Notes: generated by a model not told the origin, from the letters alone. Positions 7,234 through 14,112 are shown, counted from the stretch's first letter. The stretch is 14,221 bases of DNA from JBMNNS01 sp050942625 (GCA_050942625.1 JBMNNS010000041.1:1-14221), one strand, 5' to 3'. Program-made: numbers and translations.

Positions 7234-8103
7234 CTAATTTAAAAACTCTTTTGTAAAGGTTTTGCCATTCTGGTACTTTACTTGTAATTGAAGGTGAGAA
7301 ACGTTTTCTGGGGAGGGGTTGTAAGACAGGCTAAAATCTCTCCTGCCGTCTTTGCGGTCCTCTATCTTTAAAACCTTTTCGGAAATGACATTGTTGCCGT
7401 TATAAAACTTAGCTGAAACAGATTTGATGCTATTGCTGCTGTAATAATGTTCATGTAATATTATGTCATAATTGTTATCATTTATGTTAATATGGCCGGT
7501 TATCGGATCGTATTTTACATTGGCCAAATAGCCAAGGTCAAAAGAGGAAATTTCGCTGCATTTTATATTGTCCTTAACCTTCATACTTACATAATAGCTG
7601 AGGGTTTGCTGTATTAATGGTTCGGCAATGGTTAATTCAGAAATAGTTATCCCCCTGTCTCCAGTCTTCCTCACTGAAATATCCCAATAAGGTTCAACCT
7701 CTATGACAAGGGGCACTGTGACTTCAAAAAACCCTGCATCTTTAGTTTCTGCAACGATAGATTTAAAGTCCCCGGATTCCGAGTCGCTGTAATGAAAAGT
7801 CACCTCGGCCCCTGCCGGTAAATCTTTAATCTGCCAGTTTAACACCGCTTCTACCCGTTGTTGTCCCGTAACGGTTTTACCCTCATTTACCTGCACCGGC
7901 GTGATCCAGCTTTGCTCCCTGGTAAACTGATCTAACTTTTGATCGATGCTTCCCGAAAGGGAGCCAATTTCTGACTGCAGGGCCCGGTAATTTCGGCTAA
8001 GCGACTTAATCTCATGACTTAAGTCACCGATTTTTGACAACAGGGCTAAGCTTATTATGAGGATAACCCCCAAAATAAGTAGCAGGTTTCTATTCGTCGG
8101 CAA
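7234..8103 (-). CDS. Membrane-anchored coiled-coil protein of unknown function
   Basis: I do not recognise a family. The protein has a short basic N-terminus, a single membrane span (about residues 7-23) and a heptad-like helical stretch (about 24-64, IGDLSHEIKSLS...IGSLSGSID) likely to form a coiled coil. The remainder is about 220 residues of mostly beta-type, polar sequence resembling immunoglobulin-like or adhesin-type domains, presumably outside the membrane. Start choice: GGAGGG (complement of 8110-8115) directly abuts an ATG at 8109, leaving no spacing, but lies six bases before an in-frame TTG at 8103, which I prefer (289 residues; 291 from the ATG). It is the only complete gene on the minus strand and converges on the beta-helix gene. 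No promoter was clear upstream. Confidence 0.8.
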   Translation of the reverse strand: MPTNRNLLLILGVILIISLALLSKIGDLSHEIKSLSRNYRALQSEIGSLSGSIDQKLDQFTREQSWITPVQVNEGKTVTGQQRVEAVLNWQIKDLPAGAEVTFHYSDSESGDFKSIVAETKDAGFFEVTVPLVIEVEPYWDISVRKTGDRGITISELTIAEPLIQQTLSYYVSMKVKDNIKCSEISSFDLGYLANVKYDPITGHININDNNYDIILHEHYYSSNSIKSVSAKFYNGNNVISEKVLKIEDRKDGRRDFSLSYNPSPENVSHLQLQVKYQNGKTFTKEFLN

Positions 8104-8242
8104 CCTCATCCCTCCATGTGCCCTTACTTAATAAGTGTTCACATGATTATGATACCATAAAACAATGGGAACAGGTAGCTGTTATCTGTTATTTTTTGGT
8201 GTTTCCCTGGAGGCGCCATGACCGATACCGGGAAAAACAATA

Positions 8243-8271
8243 TTGAAGAAACAACCTGTTTATGTTAATAT
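8243..8271 (+). promoter_or_regulatory. Candidate promoter of the ABC exporter operon
   Basis: TTGAAG (8243-8248), a 17-base spacer and TAATAT (8266-8271) preceded by TGT make a plausible extended -10 promoter. The leader of about 105 bases contains a small hairpin (CCAGA/TCTGG, 8303-8317) and the palindrome ACTCCGGAGT (8324-8333) before a T-rich stretch; attenuation is possible but weakly supported. Confidence 0.4.
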
Positions 8272-8385
8272 AAAGGACATAGGCAAAAAGACGTTAATTC
8301 ATCCAGATATTTTCTGGCTCCTGACTCCGGAGTAATTTCTTTTATGTAATAATAAGCAAGATGTTATTTAGCCTTTCCTGGGGTG

Positions 8386-9327
8386 ATGTTCTTGTTCTCT
8401 AAGGCCATTGTTACTGAACAGCTGAGTCGCCACTTTGGCAATTTACAGGCACTGGATCGCCTGACCCTGGAGGTTCCTGCGGGAATGATTTTTGGTTTTC
8501 TCGGGCCGAACGGCGCGGGCAAAACAACGACGATCCGTCTTTTACTGGGGCTTTTGGAACCAACATCCGGCTCCGCCTCTGTCCTCGGTTACGATATACA
8601 AACCCAGTCTGGCAGCATACGGGAACAGGTGGGCGTCCTGCTTGAACATGATGGCCTTTACACACGCCTTTCTGCCTATGACAACCTGAATTACTTTGGC
8701 GAAATTTACCAGCTGCCGCCGGGCGAACGCCGTCTCCGCATCCACCGGCTGCTTAAGCATCTGGAGCTGTGGGATTACCGCTACAAGCAGGCTGGCACAT
8801 TTTCCAAGGGCATGAGACAAAAATTGGCCCTGGCCAGGGCCCTTCTTCATCAACCCGCTCTTCTCTTCCTAGATGAACCGACCTCCGGTTTGGATGCTGT
8901 CAGCGCCATTGCCCTGCGGGAAGATCTGCTCGACCTGGCCCGCCAGGGAGGGGTCACCGTTTTTCTCACGACCCACAACCTGGCCGAAGCTGAAAAAATC
9001 TGTGACCGCGTGGCGGTCATCCACCGTGGCCGACTGGTAACAGAGGGAAAACCGGCGGAAATCGCCGAACAAGTTAACCAGCCCTGCCTGGAAATTGCCG
9101 GCAGCGGCTTCACTCAGGAAATGGTTGCCGCCCTTAGAAAACTGCCGCTGGTGGAAAAAGTTACCCCGACGGACAAAGGCCTGCACATTTATCTCAAAGA
9201 ACAGGACAGCAATGCGGAGTTAATCCGCCTTCTGGTCAATTACGGCGCTAAGATCGAAGAAGTGCGCTTCAAAAGAACTAACCTGGAAGAAGCTTTTGTT
9301 TCACTTATGAAGGAGAAAAAAGTCTAA
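8386..9327 (+). CDS. ABC-2 type exporter, ATP-binding protein (DrrA/CcmA-like, with C-terminal DUF4162-type region)
   Basis: This is the ATPase subunit of an ABC exporter whose permease is the next gene. Motifs in order (from ATG 8386): Walker A GPNGAGKT (40-47), signature FSKGMRQKLALARAL (139-153), Walker B LLFLDEP (159-165), D-loop SGLD and switch His197 in TTHN. The last 90 or so residues (from LEIAGSG) resemble the DUF4162 tail common in drug-resistance/NatA-type ATPases, ending TNLEEAFVSLMKEK. Substrate is unknown; families of this shape export lipids, antibiotics, sodium or peptides. The start is uncertain: GTG 8383, ATG 8386 and TTG 8392 are in frame, and the GGGGTGAT at 8380-8387 is best spaced for the TTG. 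GC content is visibly higher than in the adjoining beta-helix and coiled-coil genes. Confidence 0.93.
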   Translation: MFLFSKAIVTEQLSRHFGNLQALDRLTLEVPAGMIFGFLGPNGAGKTTTIRLLLGLLEPTSGSASVLGYDIQTQSGSIREQVGVLLEHDGLYTRLSAYDNLNYFGEIYQLPPGERRLRIHRLLKHLELWDYRYKQAGTFSKGMRQKLALARALLHQPALLFLDEPTSGLDAVSAIALREDLLDLARQGGVTVFLTTHNLAEAEKICDRVAVIHRGRLVTEGKPAEIAEQVNQPCLEIAGSGFTQEMVAALRKLPLVEKVTPTDKGLHIYLKEQDSNAELIRLLVNYGAKIEEVRFKRTNLEEAFVSLMKEKKV

Positions 9328-9367
9328 AAGAAATTTTTTTTTTGCTTGGGAAGGAATGCTAATAACA

Positions 9368-10129
9368 ATGAACGATATCTGGATCGTGAGCAAAAAAGAA
9401 CTGCATGAGCTCCTCACCATCTTTCGGGAACAAAAAGTTTCTTACTATCAAATAGCCATTTTTGTGGGGATTTTTGGCATTTTCATGCCTTTAAGCCAGA
9501 AAGAAATGTGGATGACAAGCTTTGCACCAGTGGCCTTTATCATCTTTATCCCGATCATGCTAGCCAACAGTGTCGTGGCCGACAGCTTCGCCGGCGAGCG
9601 CGAACGACAAACACTGGAAACATTGCTGGCAACACGCCTTCCGGATAGGGCCATCCTACTCGGCAAAATATTGGCGGCATTGATCTACGCCTTAGCCTTT
9701 ACCATCCTTATCCTGGTCACCAGTCTGCTCACTTTAAATCTGGCTAAAGGCACCCCCGGACTTTTTATTTACAGCCCACTGCTCTTGCTGATCAGCTTGG
9801 TGGGGTCGGCCCTGACAAGTCTCTTAGCGATCACCCTGGGTATTTCTGTTTCCCTGCGAGCCAAAAGCGTGCGCGCCGCCGCCCAAGTATTGAACCTGCC
9901 CATCATACTTTTCTTTCTCCTGCTCGGCTTCGGCCTGCCTGCCCTGATTAAGACCCTGCCAGCCAACCTGCTCCAGGAAATGTCCCAATACCTGTCATTG
10001 ATCGATCCTTTACTACTGGCCGCAGTGCCCCTGCTACTGCTGGCTTTGGTGGACAGCATTCTTTTAGCCCTGGTCGTCCGGCGCTTCCACCGGGGACGGT
10101 TCCCTCGTCACAAAATTGTGTCATTCTGA
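9368..10129 (+). CDS. ABC-2 type exporter, permease subunit
   Basis: This is a 253-residue integral membrane protein with six predicted spans (about 27-45, 52-70, 100-122, 135-160, 175-195, 213-237). Between spans two and three it carries the ABC-2 hallmark ADSFAGERERQTLETLLATR, the coupling segment facing the ATPase. It forms the export channel with the upstream ATPase, 40 bases away. An ATG at 9356 abuts AAGGA with no spacing, whereas ATG 9368 lies 12 bases from it, so 9368 is taken; either is possible. A run of ten or so T lies in the intergenic gap (9333-9343) without a strong hairpin. The final residues RGRFPRHKIVSF and the TGA are encoded by intergenic repeat sequence (10092-10129), so the native end was probably near FHR. 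Confidence 0.9.
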   Translation: MNDIWIVSKKELHELLTIFREQKVSYYQIAIFVGIFGIFMPLSQKEMWMTSFAPVAFIIFIPIMLANSVVADSFAGERERQTLETLLATRLPDRAILLGKILAALIYALAFTILILVTSLLTLNLAKGTPGLFIYSPLLLLISLVGSALTSLLAITLGISVSLRAKSVRAAAQVLNLPIILFFLLLGFGLPALIKTLPANLLQEMSQYLSLIDPLLLAAVPLLLLALVDSILLALVVRRFHRGRFPRHKIVSF

Positions 10130-10304
10130 ATGAACGAAGTGAATGAAGAATCTATTAAACAGCTTAAAACTAAGATCCTTCGCTATCGCTCAGGATGACA
10201 ATAGGGGTGACAGGGGAGGTTCCCCCAATTGTGTTATTCTTTGGTGACAGTTGGTGACATAGGGAGGTTCTCTGTCACCTTTTCAGGTGACAGAGAACCG
10301 TCCC
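10092..10304. repeat. Nested intergenic repeat cluster (two repeat families)
   Basis: Two families are interleaved. One is GGGGACGGTTCCC...AATTGTGTCATTCT (10092-10127), repeated in shortened form at 10213-10240 and, as GGGA(C)GGTTCTCTGTCACC, in both arms of the hairpin at 10262-10304. The other is TGTCATTCTGA...GAAGAATCT (10119-10154), whose inverted partner AAGATCCTTCGC...AGGATGACA lies at 10171-10200, a MITE/REP-like palindrome. GGTGACA also recurs at 10206, 10243 and 10253. From memory, related sequences are dispersed in many Clostridia. The stem-loops may also terminate the exporter transcript. No transposase is present. Confidence 0.8.
10262..10304. repeat. Long hairpin within the repeat cluster
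   Basis: The left arm GGGAGGTTCTCTGTCACCT (10262-10280) pairs with the right arm ending GAGAACCGTCCC (10285-10304), with one bulged G and a four-base loop. No T tract follows. It is best read as a repeat unit in head-to-head orientation rather than a dedicated terminator. Confidence 0.75.
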
Positions 10305-10358
10305 ATTATTTGACGACTTTATCCCGCCGGAGAACGTCGGCTGCTGGATATCAATATA

Positions 10359-10388
10359 TTGACGCTGTTTAGATTTTCATGGTATAAT
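10359..10388 (+). promoter_or_regulatory. Promoter upstream of the TiaS-like gene / decayed uptake operon
   Basis: TTGACG (10359-10364), an 18-base spacer and a perfect TATAAT (10383-10388) preceded by TGG give a strong extended promoter. Transcription would start near 10395 and read through the substrate-binding-protein remnant into the gene at 10612. The stretch 10305-10358 shows nothing recognisable. Confidence 0.65.
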
Positions 10389-10449
10389 TTTTTTCGATAT
10401 GCCAAAAGAGACATAATGGATTCGAAATAGTACATTATCTATCACCCCC

Positions 10450-10611
10450 GCCCTCCGCATGGATGACAACCAGCTCTTGTCGGTTTCACCGGAAACACGC
10501 AGGTTCTACAAGGATTTTTGAGGCCATGACCTGAGTGATAAAAAACTGGAAATCATGCTGAGCGGTAGAGGTATCGGGAGGATAATAAACCTTAAGAAAG
10601 AGGGAAGGGCT
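10450..10611 (+). pseudogene. C-terminal remnant of an iron-siderophore/corrinoid-type substrate-binding protein
   Basis: The frame reads ALRMDDNQLLSVSP, then ETRRFYKDF, a TGA at 10519-10521, and GHDLSDKKLEIMLSGRG, continuing open into the next gene. In BtuF/FepB-type binding proteins the C-terminus has a 'V(Y)R(I/M)DDN.LLS..P' segment, then about 20 residues, then 'FYK(D/E)FYG(H/Y)(D/E)LSDE.LE.(I/M)L'. Both segments are here but abut, so about 20 residues seem deleted, and the TGA falls where Tyr/Phe is usual. All N-terminal parts, including signal peptide and ligand-binding lobe, are missing. Its place ahead of FecCD and ATPase remnants fits this reading. Family assignment is from memory of motif patterns, so moderate. 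Confidence 0.55.
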
Positions 10612-11487
10612 GTGAAGTTGCTTATCTGTATTGACGATACCGATAATCTTGAATCCAGGGGGACTGGAACAATAGCTGAAGAAATAAAAGTTCTGATCAC
10701 GAAAAAAGGGTACGGCTTCGGCAGCTTTACGACTAGACACCAGTTACTCTTGCATAAAGATATCCCCTATACTTCCCATAACAGTTCTATGTGCTTCGAA
10801 TGCGATATTAAGGATGATCTCTATGATGTTGTGGAAAAAGAGGCTACAGAGTACCTGCGCAGGGAAAGCGCCGCAGGCTCCGATCCGGGGATTTGTATTG
10901 CCAGAAAAACGGAAGGGCTGAATGAAGCCGTTCTAATTGAATTTGGTCTAAGGGCTAAAAGGCAGCTTGTTACGAAGGAAATGGCTTACAGTATAGCAGC
11001 GCAAGCAGGTGTTTATTTAAAGGAGGTGGGTGGGACAGGCCTGGGAGTTATCGGTGCGCTGGCCGGCGTGGGTCTGCGCCTTGACGGTAATGACGGCGAG
11101 GTTAAAGGTGGGGTCGATCAGTTCCGAAAAGGGGAGACTTATACGGTTGAGCAATTGCTTTCCAATGACAAAATAGAAGCAGTTTGTGATAGCAGCTTAA
11201 ATTTCCTGACCGGCGAACAGAAGGTCTTTATTACGTGGAAGGCAAAACCGGTTATAGTGAATAAAAGGTTAGTGCTGGTAGTTGCCTGGGACGAAAAGGC
11301 AAAAATCTGGAGAAGCATGTACAAAAAAGAAATGCGCGCCTTTGGCGACGAGTGTACATATAAAAAGGCGTGCCGGGCTTTTACTTTTGATGTGGAGGAG
11401 GAACTGGTAAACGATGAACGTTCCTGTCTGAACTGTCGTTACAGGAGATGGACGGATAATTTTTTTTCCTGCAGTTATGCATGGTAA
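10612..11487 (+). CDS. TiaS-like protein (IDDTDN family, tRNA-Ile2 agmatinylcytidine synthetase-related)
   Basis: This 291-residue protein starts LLICIDDTDNLESRGTGT; the IDDTD motif (7-11) is the hallmark of archaeal TiaS-type enzymes. Further matching landmarks are RHQLLLHKDIPYTSHNSS (42-59), equivalent to the R..P..P..T.GN segment, and GGTGLGVIGALAGVGLR (140-156), equivalent to the GG.RGIIGALA(A)IG segment. The C-terminal end has five cysteines (248, 254, 272, 275, 287), possibly a metal site. True TiaS modifies archaeal tRNA-Ile2 C34; bacteria use TilS instead, so the function here is unknown. GTG 10612 is chosen because GAGGGAAGGG (10600-10609) precedes it and the motif begins seven codons later; the in-frame ATG at 10555 belongs to the preceding remnant. 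It appears intact, although its neighbours are broken transport genes. Confidence 0.75.
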   Translation: MKLLICIDDTDNLESRGTGTIAEEIKVLITKKGYGFGSFTTRHQLLLHKDIPYTSHNSSMCFECDIKDDLYDVVEKEATEYLRRESAAGSDPGICIARKTEGLNEAVLIEFGLRAKRQLVTKEMAYSIAAQAGVYLKEVGGTGLGVIGALAGVGLRLDGNDGEVKGGVDQFRKGETYTVEQLLSNDKIEAVCDSSLNFLTGEQKVFITWKAKPVIVNKRLVLVVAWDEKAKIWRSMYKKEMRAFGDECTYKKACRAFTFDVEEELVNDERSCLNCRYRRWTDNFFSCSYAW

Positions 11488-11604
11488 GTTATTGCGCTAC
11501 TGGTAAGTCGGTTAAAGTTGAAGATAAAATTCTTGGGTGTTATTAAGAAATAGTAGGTGCATCATGTCACTTTCAACATTATGAAAAAGAAAGGAATAAA
11601 CCCG

Positions 11605-12466
11605 GTGAAAAAGATAACTACATTTGCTGTTATAGTCACAGTTATATTTTGGGCCTTTACGTTGCCTCCTTTTACCGCTAGTGTTAATTTTTTTCTCCCT
11701 GTTCATCGGGAGATACGAGCTAAATATCAGCGAAGTTTTGTCAATCCTGATGGAAAAAGAAAAATGGATCTCGGACCCCGAACGGCTCATAGAATATTCT
11801 CTAGTTCGGGAAATCCGGCTGCCAAGGGCCCTGCTGGCATTTATTGTTGGTGGGGCATTGTCTGTCAGCGGCGGGGCTTTGCAGGGAATGTTCAGAAATC
11901 CGCTGGTCGATTCGGGTATGCTGGGGGTTAGTGCAGGCGCCGGCTTTGGCGCCTGCCTAGGTATTCTTTTTTTCCCCAGTTCGGTGATGATCTATTCCCT
12001 GGCATTTTTCTTTGGGATATTTGCCGTGCTGTTAAGCTTCTTGACCGGGAAGATATACGACTCGGCACCAACAGTAACTCTTGTTCTGGGCGGGGTAGTT
12101 ATATCGGCCATCTTTAGCGCCCTGATATCCTTTGTAAAATACGTAGCTGATCCGCTGGAAAAACTTCCAACCATCACCTTTTGGCTCATGGGCAGCTTGA
12201 GCAGGGCTAATTTTCAGGATATGCTTATTGCCCTGCTACCGATTGCTATTGGGATCGTCGGCATTATGCTGGTCCGCTGGCAGGTTAATGTGCTCTCCCT
12301 GGGCGATAGAGAAGCAAGCACCCTGGGCGTTAATACGAGGCTCTGCCGGGCTATTGTAATTTTCTGTACCTCCATTGCTACTGCGGGTGCCGTATGCGTG
12401 AGCAGAACCATCGGCTGGGTAGGCTTGATTATCCCCCACATTGTAAGATTGAGGGAGAAACTTTAG
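11605..12466 (+). pseudogene. FecCD-family iron-siderophore/cobalamin permease, frameshifted and 3'-truncated
   Basis: The product should be the membrane channel of a siderophore/corrinoid/heme importer. Family motifs are clear: (R)EIRLPRALLAFIVGGALSVSGG, GMFRNPLVDSGMLGVSAGAGFG, LVLGGVVISAIFSAL, TFWLMGSLSRA, LGDREASTLGVNT and TIGWVGLIIPHIVRL. The N-terminus KKITTFAVIVTVIFWAFTL is in another frame (GTG 11605, ribosome site AAAGGA 11590-11595) and must shift by one base between about 11656 and 11680 to join LLLPLVLIFFSLFIGRYELN. After IPHIVRL the last 60 or so residues expected in the family (full length 330-350) are missing; the frame ends REKL-stop at 12466 because ATPase sequence begins at about 12450. 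Two lesions make it a pseudogene. It follows the TiaS-like gene by about 117 bases. Confidence 0.85.
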
Positions 12467-12777
12467 CATCCCTCTCTCCGTCCGAGAAAGCCAAAAAGAT
12501 CGCCTATGTTTCTCAGAAAAGCGATCGTACTTTTCCATACACCTTGCTGGAAATCGTCTTGATGGGCAGGACAGCTTACTCGGGAATGTTTTCATCTCCG
12601 GGGCGTGAGGATGTGGAAATTGCCGAAAATGCTCTTAAAAGCGTGGGAATGTTGAAATTTAAAGACCGGATTTATACAAAATTAAGCGGCGGAGAAGCAC
12701 AACTAATTAAAATTGCTCGGGCAATAGCCCAGGATACCCAGCTGATTGTCTTTGATGAACCGACCTCCCAGGGGTAG
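12454..12777 (+). pseudogene. FepC/BtuD-type ABC ATPase fragment lacking Walker A and C-terminal end
   Basis: The fragment reads GETLASLSPSEKAKKIAYVSQ, with the Q-loop in YVSQ, then FPYTLLEIVLMGRTAY typical of FepC/BtuD, signature LSGGEAQLIKIARAIAQ and Walker B LIVFDEPTS, then stops at once (QG-stop). About 45-50 residues including Walker A are lost from the front, where the sequence joins the permease remnant in a different frame. The D-loop, switch histidine and C-terminal 80 or so residues are lost at the back. It cannot bind ATP normally. This would have been the energising subunit of the same importer. Confidence 0.87.
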
Positions 12778-12968
12778 CCGAACTGTATTTTCGGACCGAC
12801 AGAATCGTTACTAATGCAGAAGTAGTGGTTGAAAACGGGCAAAATGAGATTGGCCGCCTTAAAGCCAGGCGTATTAATCCCAGTGAAATGCAAAAAATTT
12901 CTATCGACAAAAAAAAGATAAAAGGACCGGAGCCCGTCCTTAAAGTTAGTATTGAAGGGGTATTTTAA
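12768..12968 (+). pseudogene. 3' tail of an unrecognised gene joined to the ATPase fragment
   Basis: From about 12768 a different frame is open for 66 codons (GVAELYFRTDRIVTNAEV ... VLKVSIEGVF) and stops one base before the ATG of the DUF1667 gene. It has ordinary coding character but no start or ribosome site of its own, so it looks like the C-terminus of a gene whose front was deleted together with the ATPase end. The tight coupling suggests the lost gene was the operon partner of DUF1667, often an FAD/NAD(P)-dependent oxidoreductase, but I cannot recognise the tail itself. Confidence 0.5.
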
Positions 12969-12969
12969 A

Positions 12970-13335
12970 ATGACTGAGCAAAGGAAAACAGTTGTCTGTA
13001 TCCGCTGTCCCCTGGGATGCAACGTCATCGTGGAAAAACGAGAAGACGACTATCATGTAAAAAATAACGAATGTTCAAAAGGTCGAGATTATGCGATATC
13101 GGAACTGACAAATCCCGTTAGGCATGTAACCTCCACTATAGCCATTGACGGTAATCTGGCCCACCGTCTACCTGTTAGGACCAACAGCCTTGTTCCCAAA
13201 GGTAAGATCTTTGCAGTAATGAACGAGATCAAACAGGTGAAGATAAAAAACCCTGTTTATGCGGGGCAAATACTTATAAAGAATGTGGCCGGTACCGAAG
13301 CGGATATCATCGCTTCCAGCCATTCTTTTGAATAA
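12970..13335 (+). CDS. DUF1667 family protein (COG3862)
   Basis: This 121-residue protein is of full family length. It has the characteristic cysteine pattern CIRCPLGC near the N-terminus and NNECSKGRDYA about 20 residues later, then ELTNPVRHVTSTIAI and LPVRTNSLVPKGKIFAVMNEI. The four cysteines probably bind a metal or Fe-S cluster. Family members are usually encoded beside a glycerol-3-phosphate dehydrogenase-like protein and an FAD/NAD oxidoreductase; neither is intact here, so it is orphaned. ATG 12970 has GAAGGGG (12954-12960) upstream; a TTG at 12952 in the same frame lies inside the preceding tail and is less likely. Confidence 0.87.
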   Translation: MTEQRKTVVCIRCPLGCNVIVEKREDDYHVKNNECSKGRDYAISELTNPVRHVTSTIAIDGNLAHRLPVRTNSLVPKGKIFAVMNEIKQVKIKNPVYAGQILIKNVAGTEADIIASSHSFE

Positions 13336-13352
13336 TACTAGTTGCTGGTGGG

Positions 13353-13499
13353 CGTTATTTTACGCTAAATCCTGCCTCTGTGAAAGTCATGAGAAAAGCA
13401 AGATTAAAATATGAGGGTACTTTTCCTCAGCACGTTAAAAAATGGGGAAAATATGAGGACTTGGCTTTTTACGGTATTCTTAAGTCAGAATATGTATAA
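13353..13499 (+). pseudogene. C-terminal scrap of a RimJ/RimL-type GNAT acetyltransferase
   Basis: One frame, open from 13332 to the TAA at 13497-13499, reads RYFTLNPASVKVMRKARLK, then YEGTFPQHVKKWGKYEDL, then AFYGILKSEYV. The NPAS.(K/R)VM.KA(G)(L/M)KYEGT...H..KWG.YEDL..YGIL pattern is the conserved C-terminal end of RimJ/RimL-like N-acetyltransferases (normally about 170-180 residues). The acetyl-CoA-binding loop and everything before it are missing. It fills most of the 13336-13582 interval; the remainder, up to the ribosome site of the next gene, shows nothing clear. Confidence 0.7.
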
Positions 13500-13582
13500 A
13501 GTGCGTAACTTATTTCTGGTAACTATCATAATAATATATAGAAAAGTATTTATTCCTTTAAGTCAGGGAAAGGAGATTAAAA

Positions 13583-14110
13583 ATGTCAAGAGTACCTTCC
13601 AGCTGCCCCAGTGGTTTCCGGGGAAGGTATACCGTAGTAAGCGGTGACACCATGTTTTTGATTGCCCAGCGATTTGGCGTAAGCTTGCAATCTTTAATTA
13701 ATGCCAACCCCCATATAAGTAATCCTAATTTGATTTTCCCAGGCGATGTGCTCTGTGTTCCTGCTCCAGCACCTGTTTGTGATCTACAAGTACTTACACT
13801 AAGGTTATTAACAGAGGCCGGTCAACCTCTCCCCATAGTTGACGGGGTTGTCCAGCTGAATGCCCGTGTTATTGTGAGGGCCACATTTAATCGACCGGTT
13901 TCCCGTGCCTTCTTTTTCCTAGAACCTACTGGCACCGAAACCTGCGAGCTAGCTCAACTTATCGGCATTGATTGTCCAAGTGCAGTTACAGGGGTTGCTG
14001 AGATTCTTTGGGAGGTACCACCAGGCACTCTGGGCCGTGTCTTTGTTGTGGCATGCATCAATAGTTGCTGTGCAAAATCTGAAGAAATCCTTGTTGTTAG
14101 GAATACCTGA
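13583..14110 (+). CDS. LysM-domain protein
   Basis: This 175-residue protein has one LysM domain at about 15-60 (RYTVVSGDTMFLIAQRFGVS, then LINANPH..NPN.IFPGDVLCVP), a module that binds N-acetylglucosamine-containing polymers such as peptidoglycan. The remaining 110 residues are a beta-rich domain I do not recognise, with six further cysteines including an adjacent pair (NSCCAKS). No signal peptide is seen, as is usual for spore-associated LysM proteins (SafA-like) in this group, so a spore envelope role is possible but inferred. AAGGAGA at 13569-13575 places the ATG at 13583 well. It is monocistronic with its own downstream hairpins. Confidence 0.88.
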   Translation: MSRVPSSCPSGFRGRYTVVSGDTMFLIAQRFGVSLQSLINANPHISNPNLIFPGDVLCVPAPAPVCDLQVLTLRLLTEAGQPLPIVDGVVQLNARVIVRATFNRPVSRAFFFLEPTGTETCELAQLIGIDCPSAVTGVAEILWEVPPGTLGRVFVVACINSCCAKSEEILVVRNT

Positions 14111-14112
14111 AA

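Noticed and set aside
10519..10521. Selenocysteine reading of the in-frame TGA
   Set aside because: The family position is normally Tyr/Phe rather than Cys, the surrounding gene is a fragment, and no convincing SECIS-like hairpin follows.
13411..13647. 78-codon open frame overlapping the LysM start
   Set aside because: It overlaps both the GNAT remnant and the well-supported LysM gene in other frames and has no coding signature.
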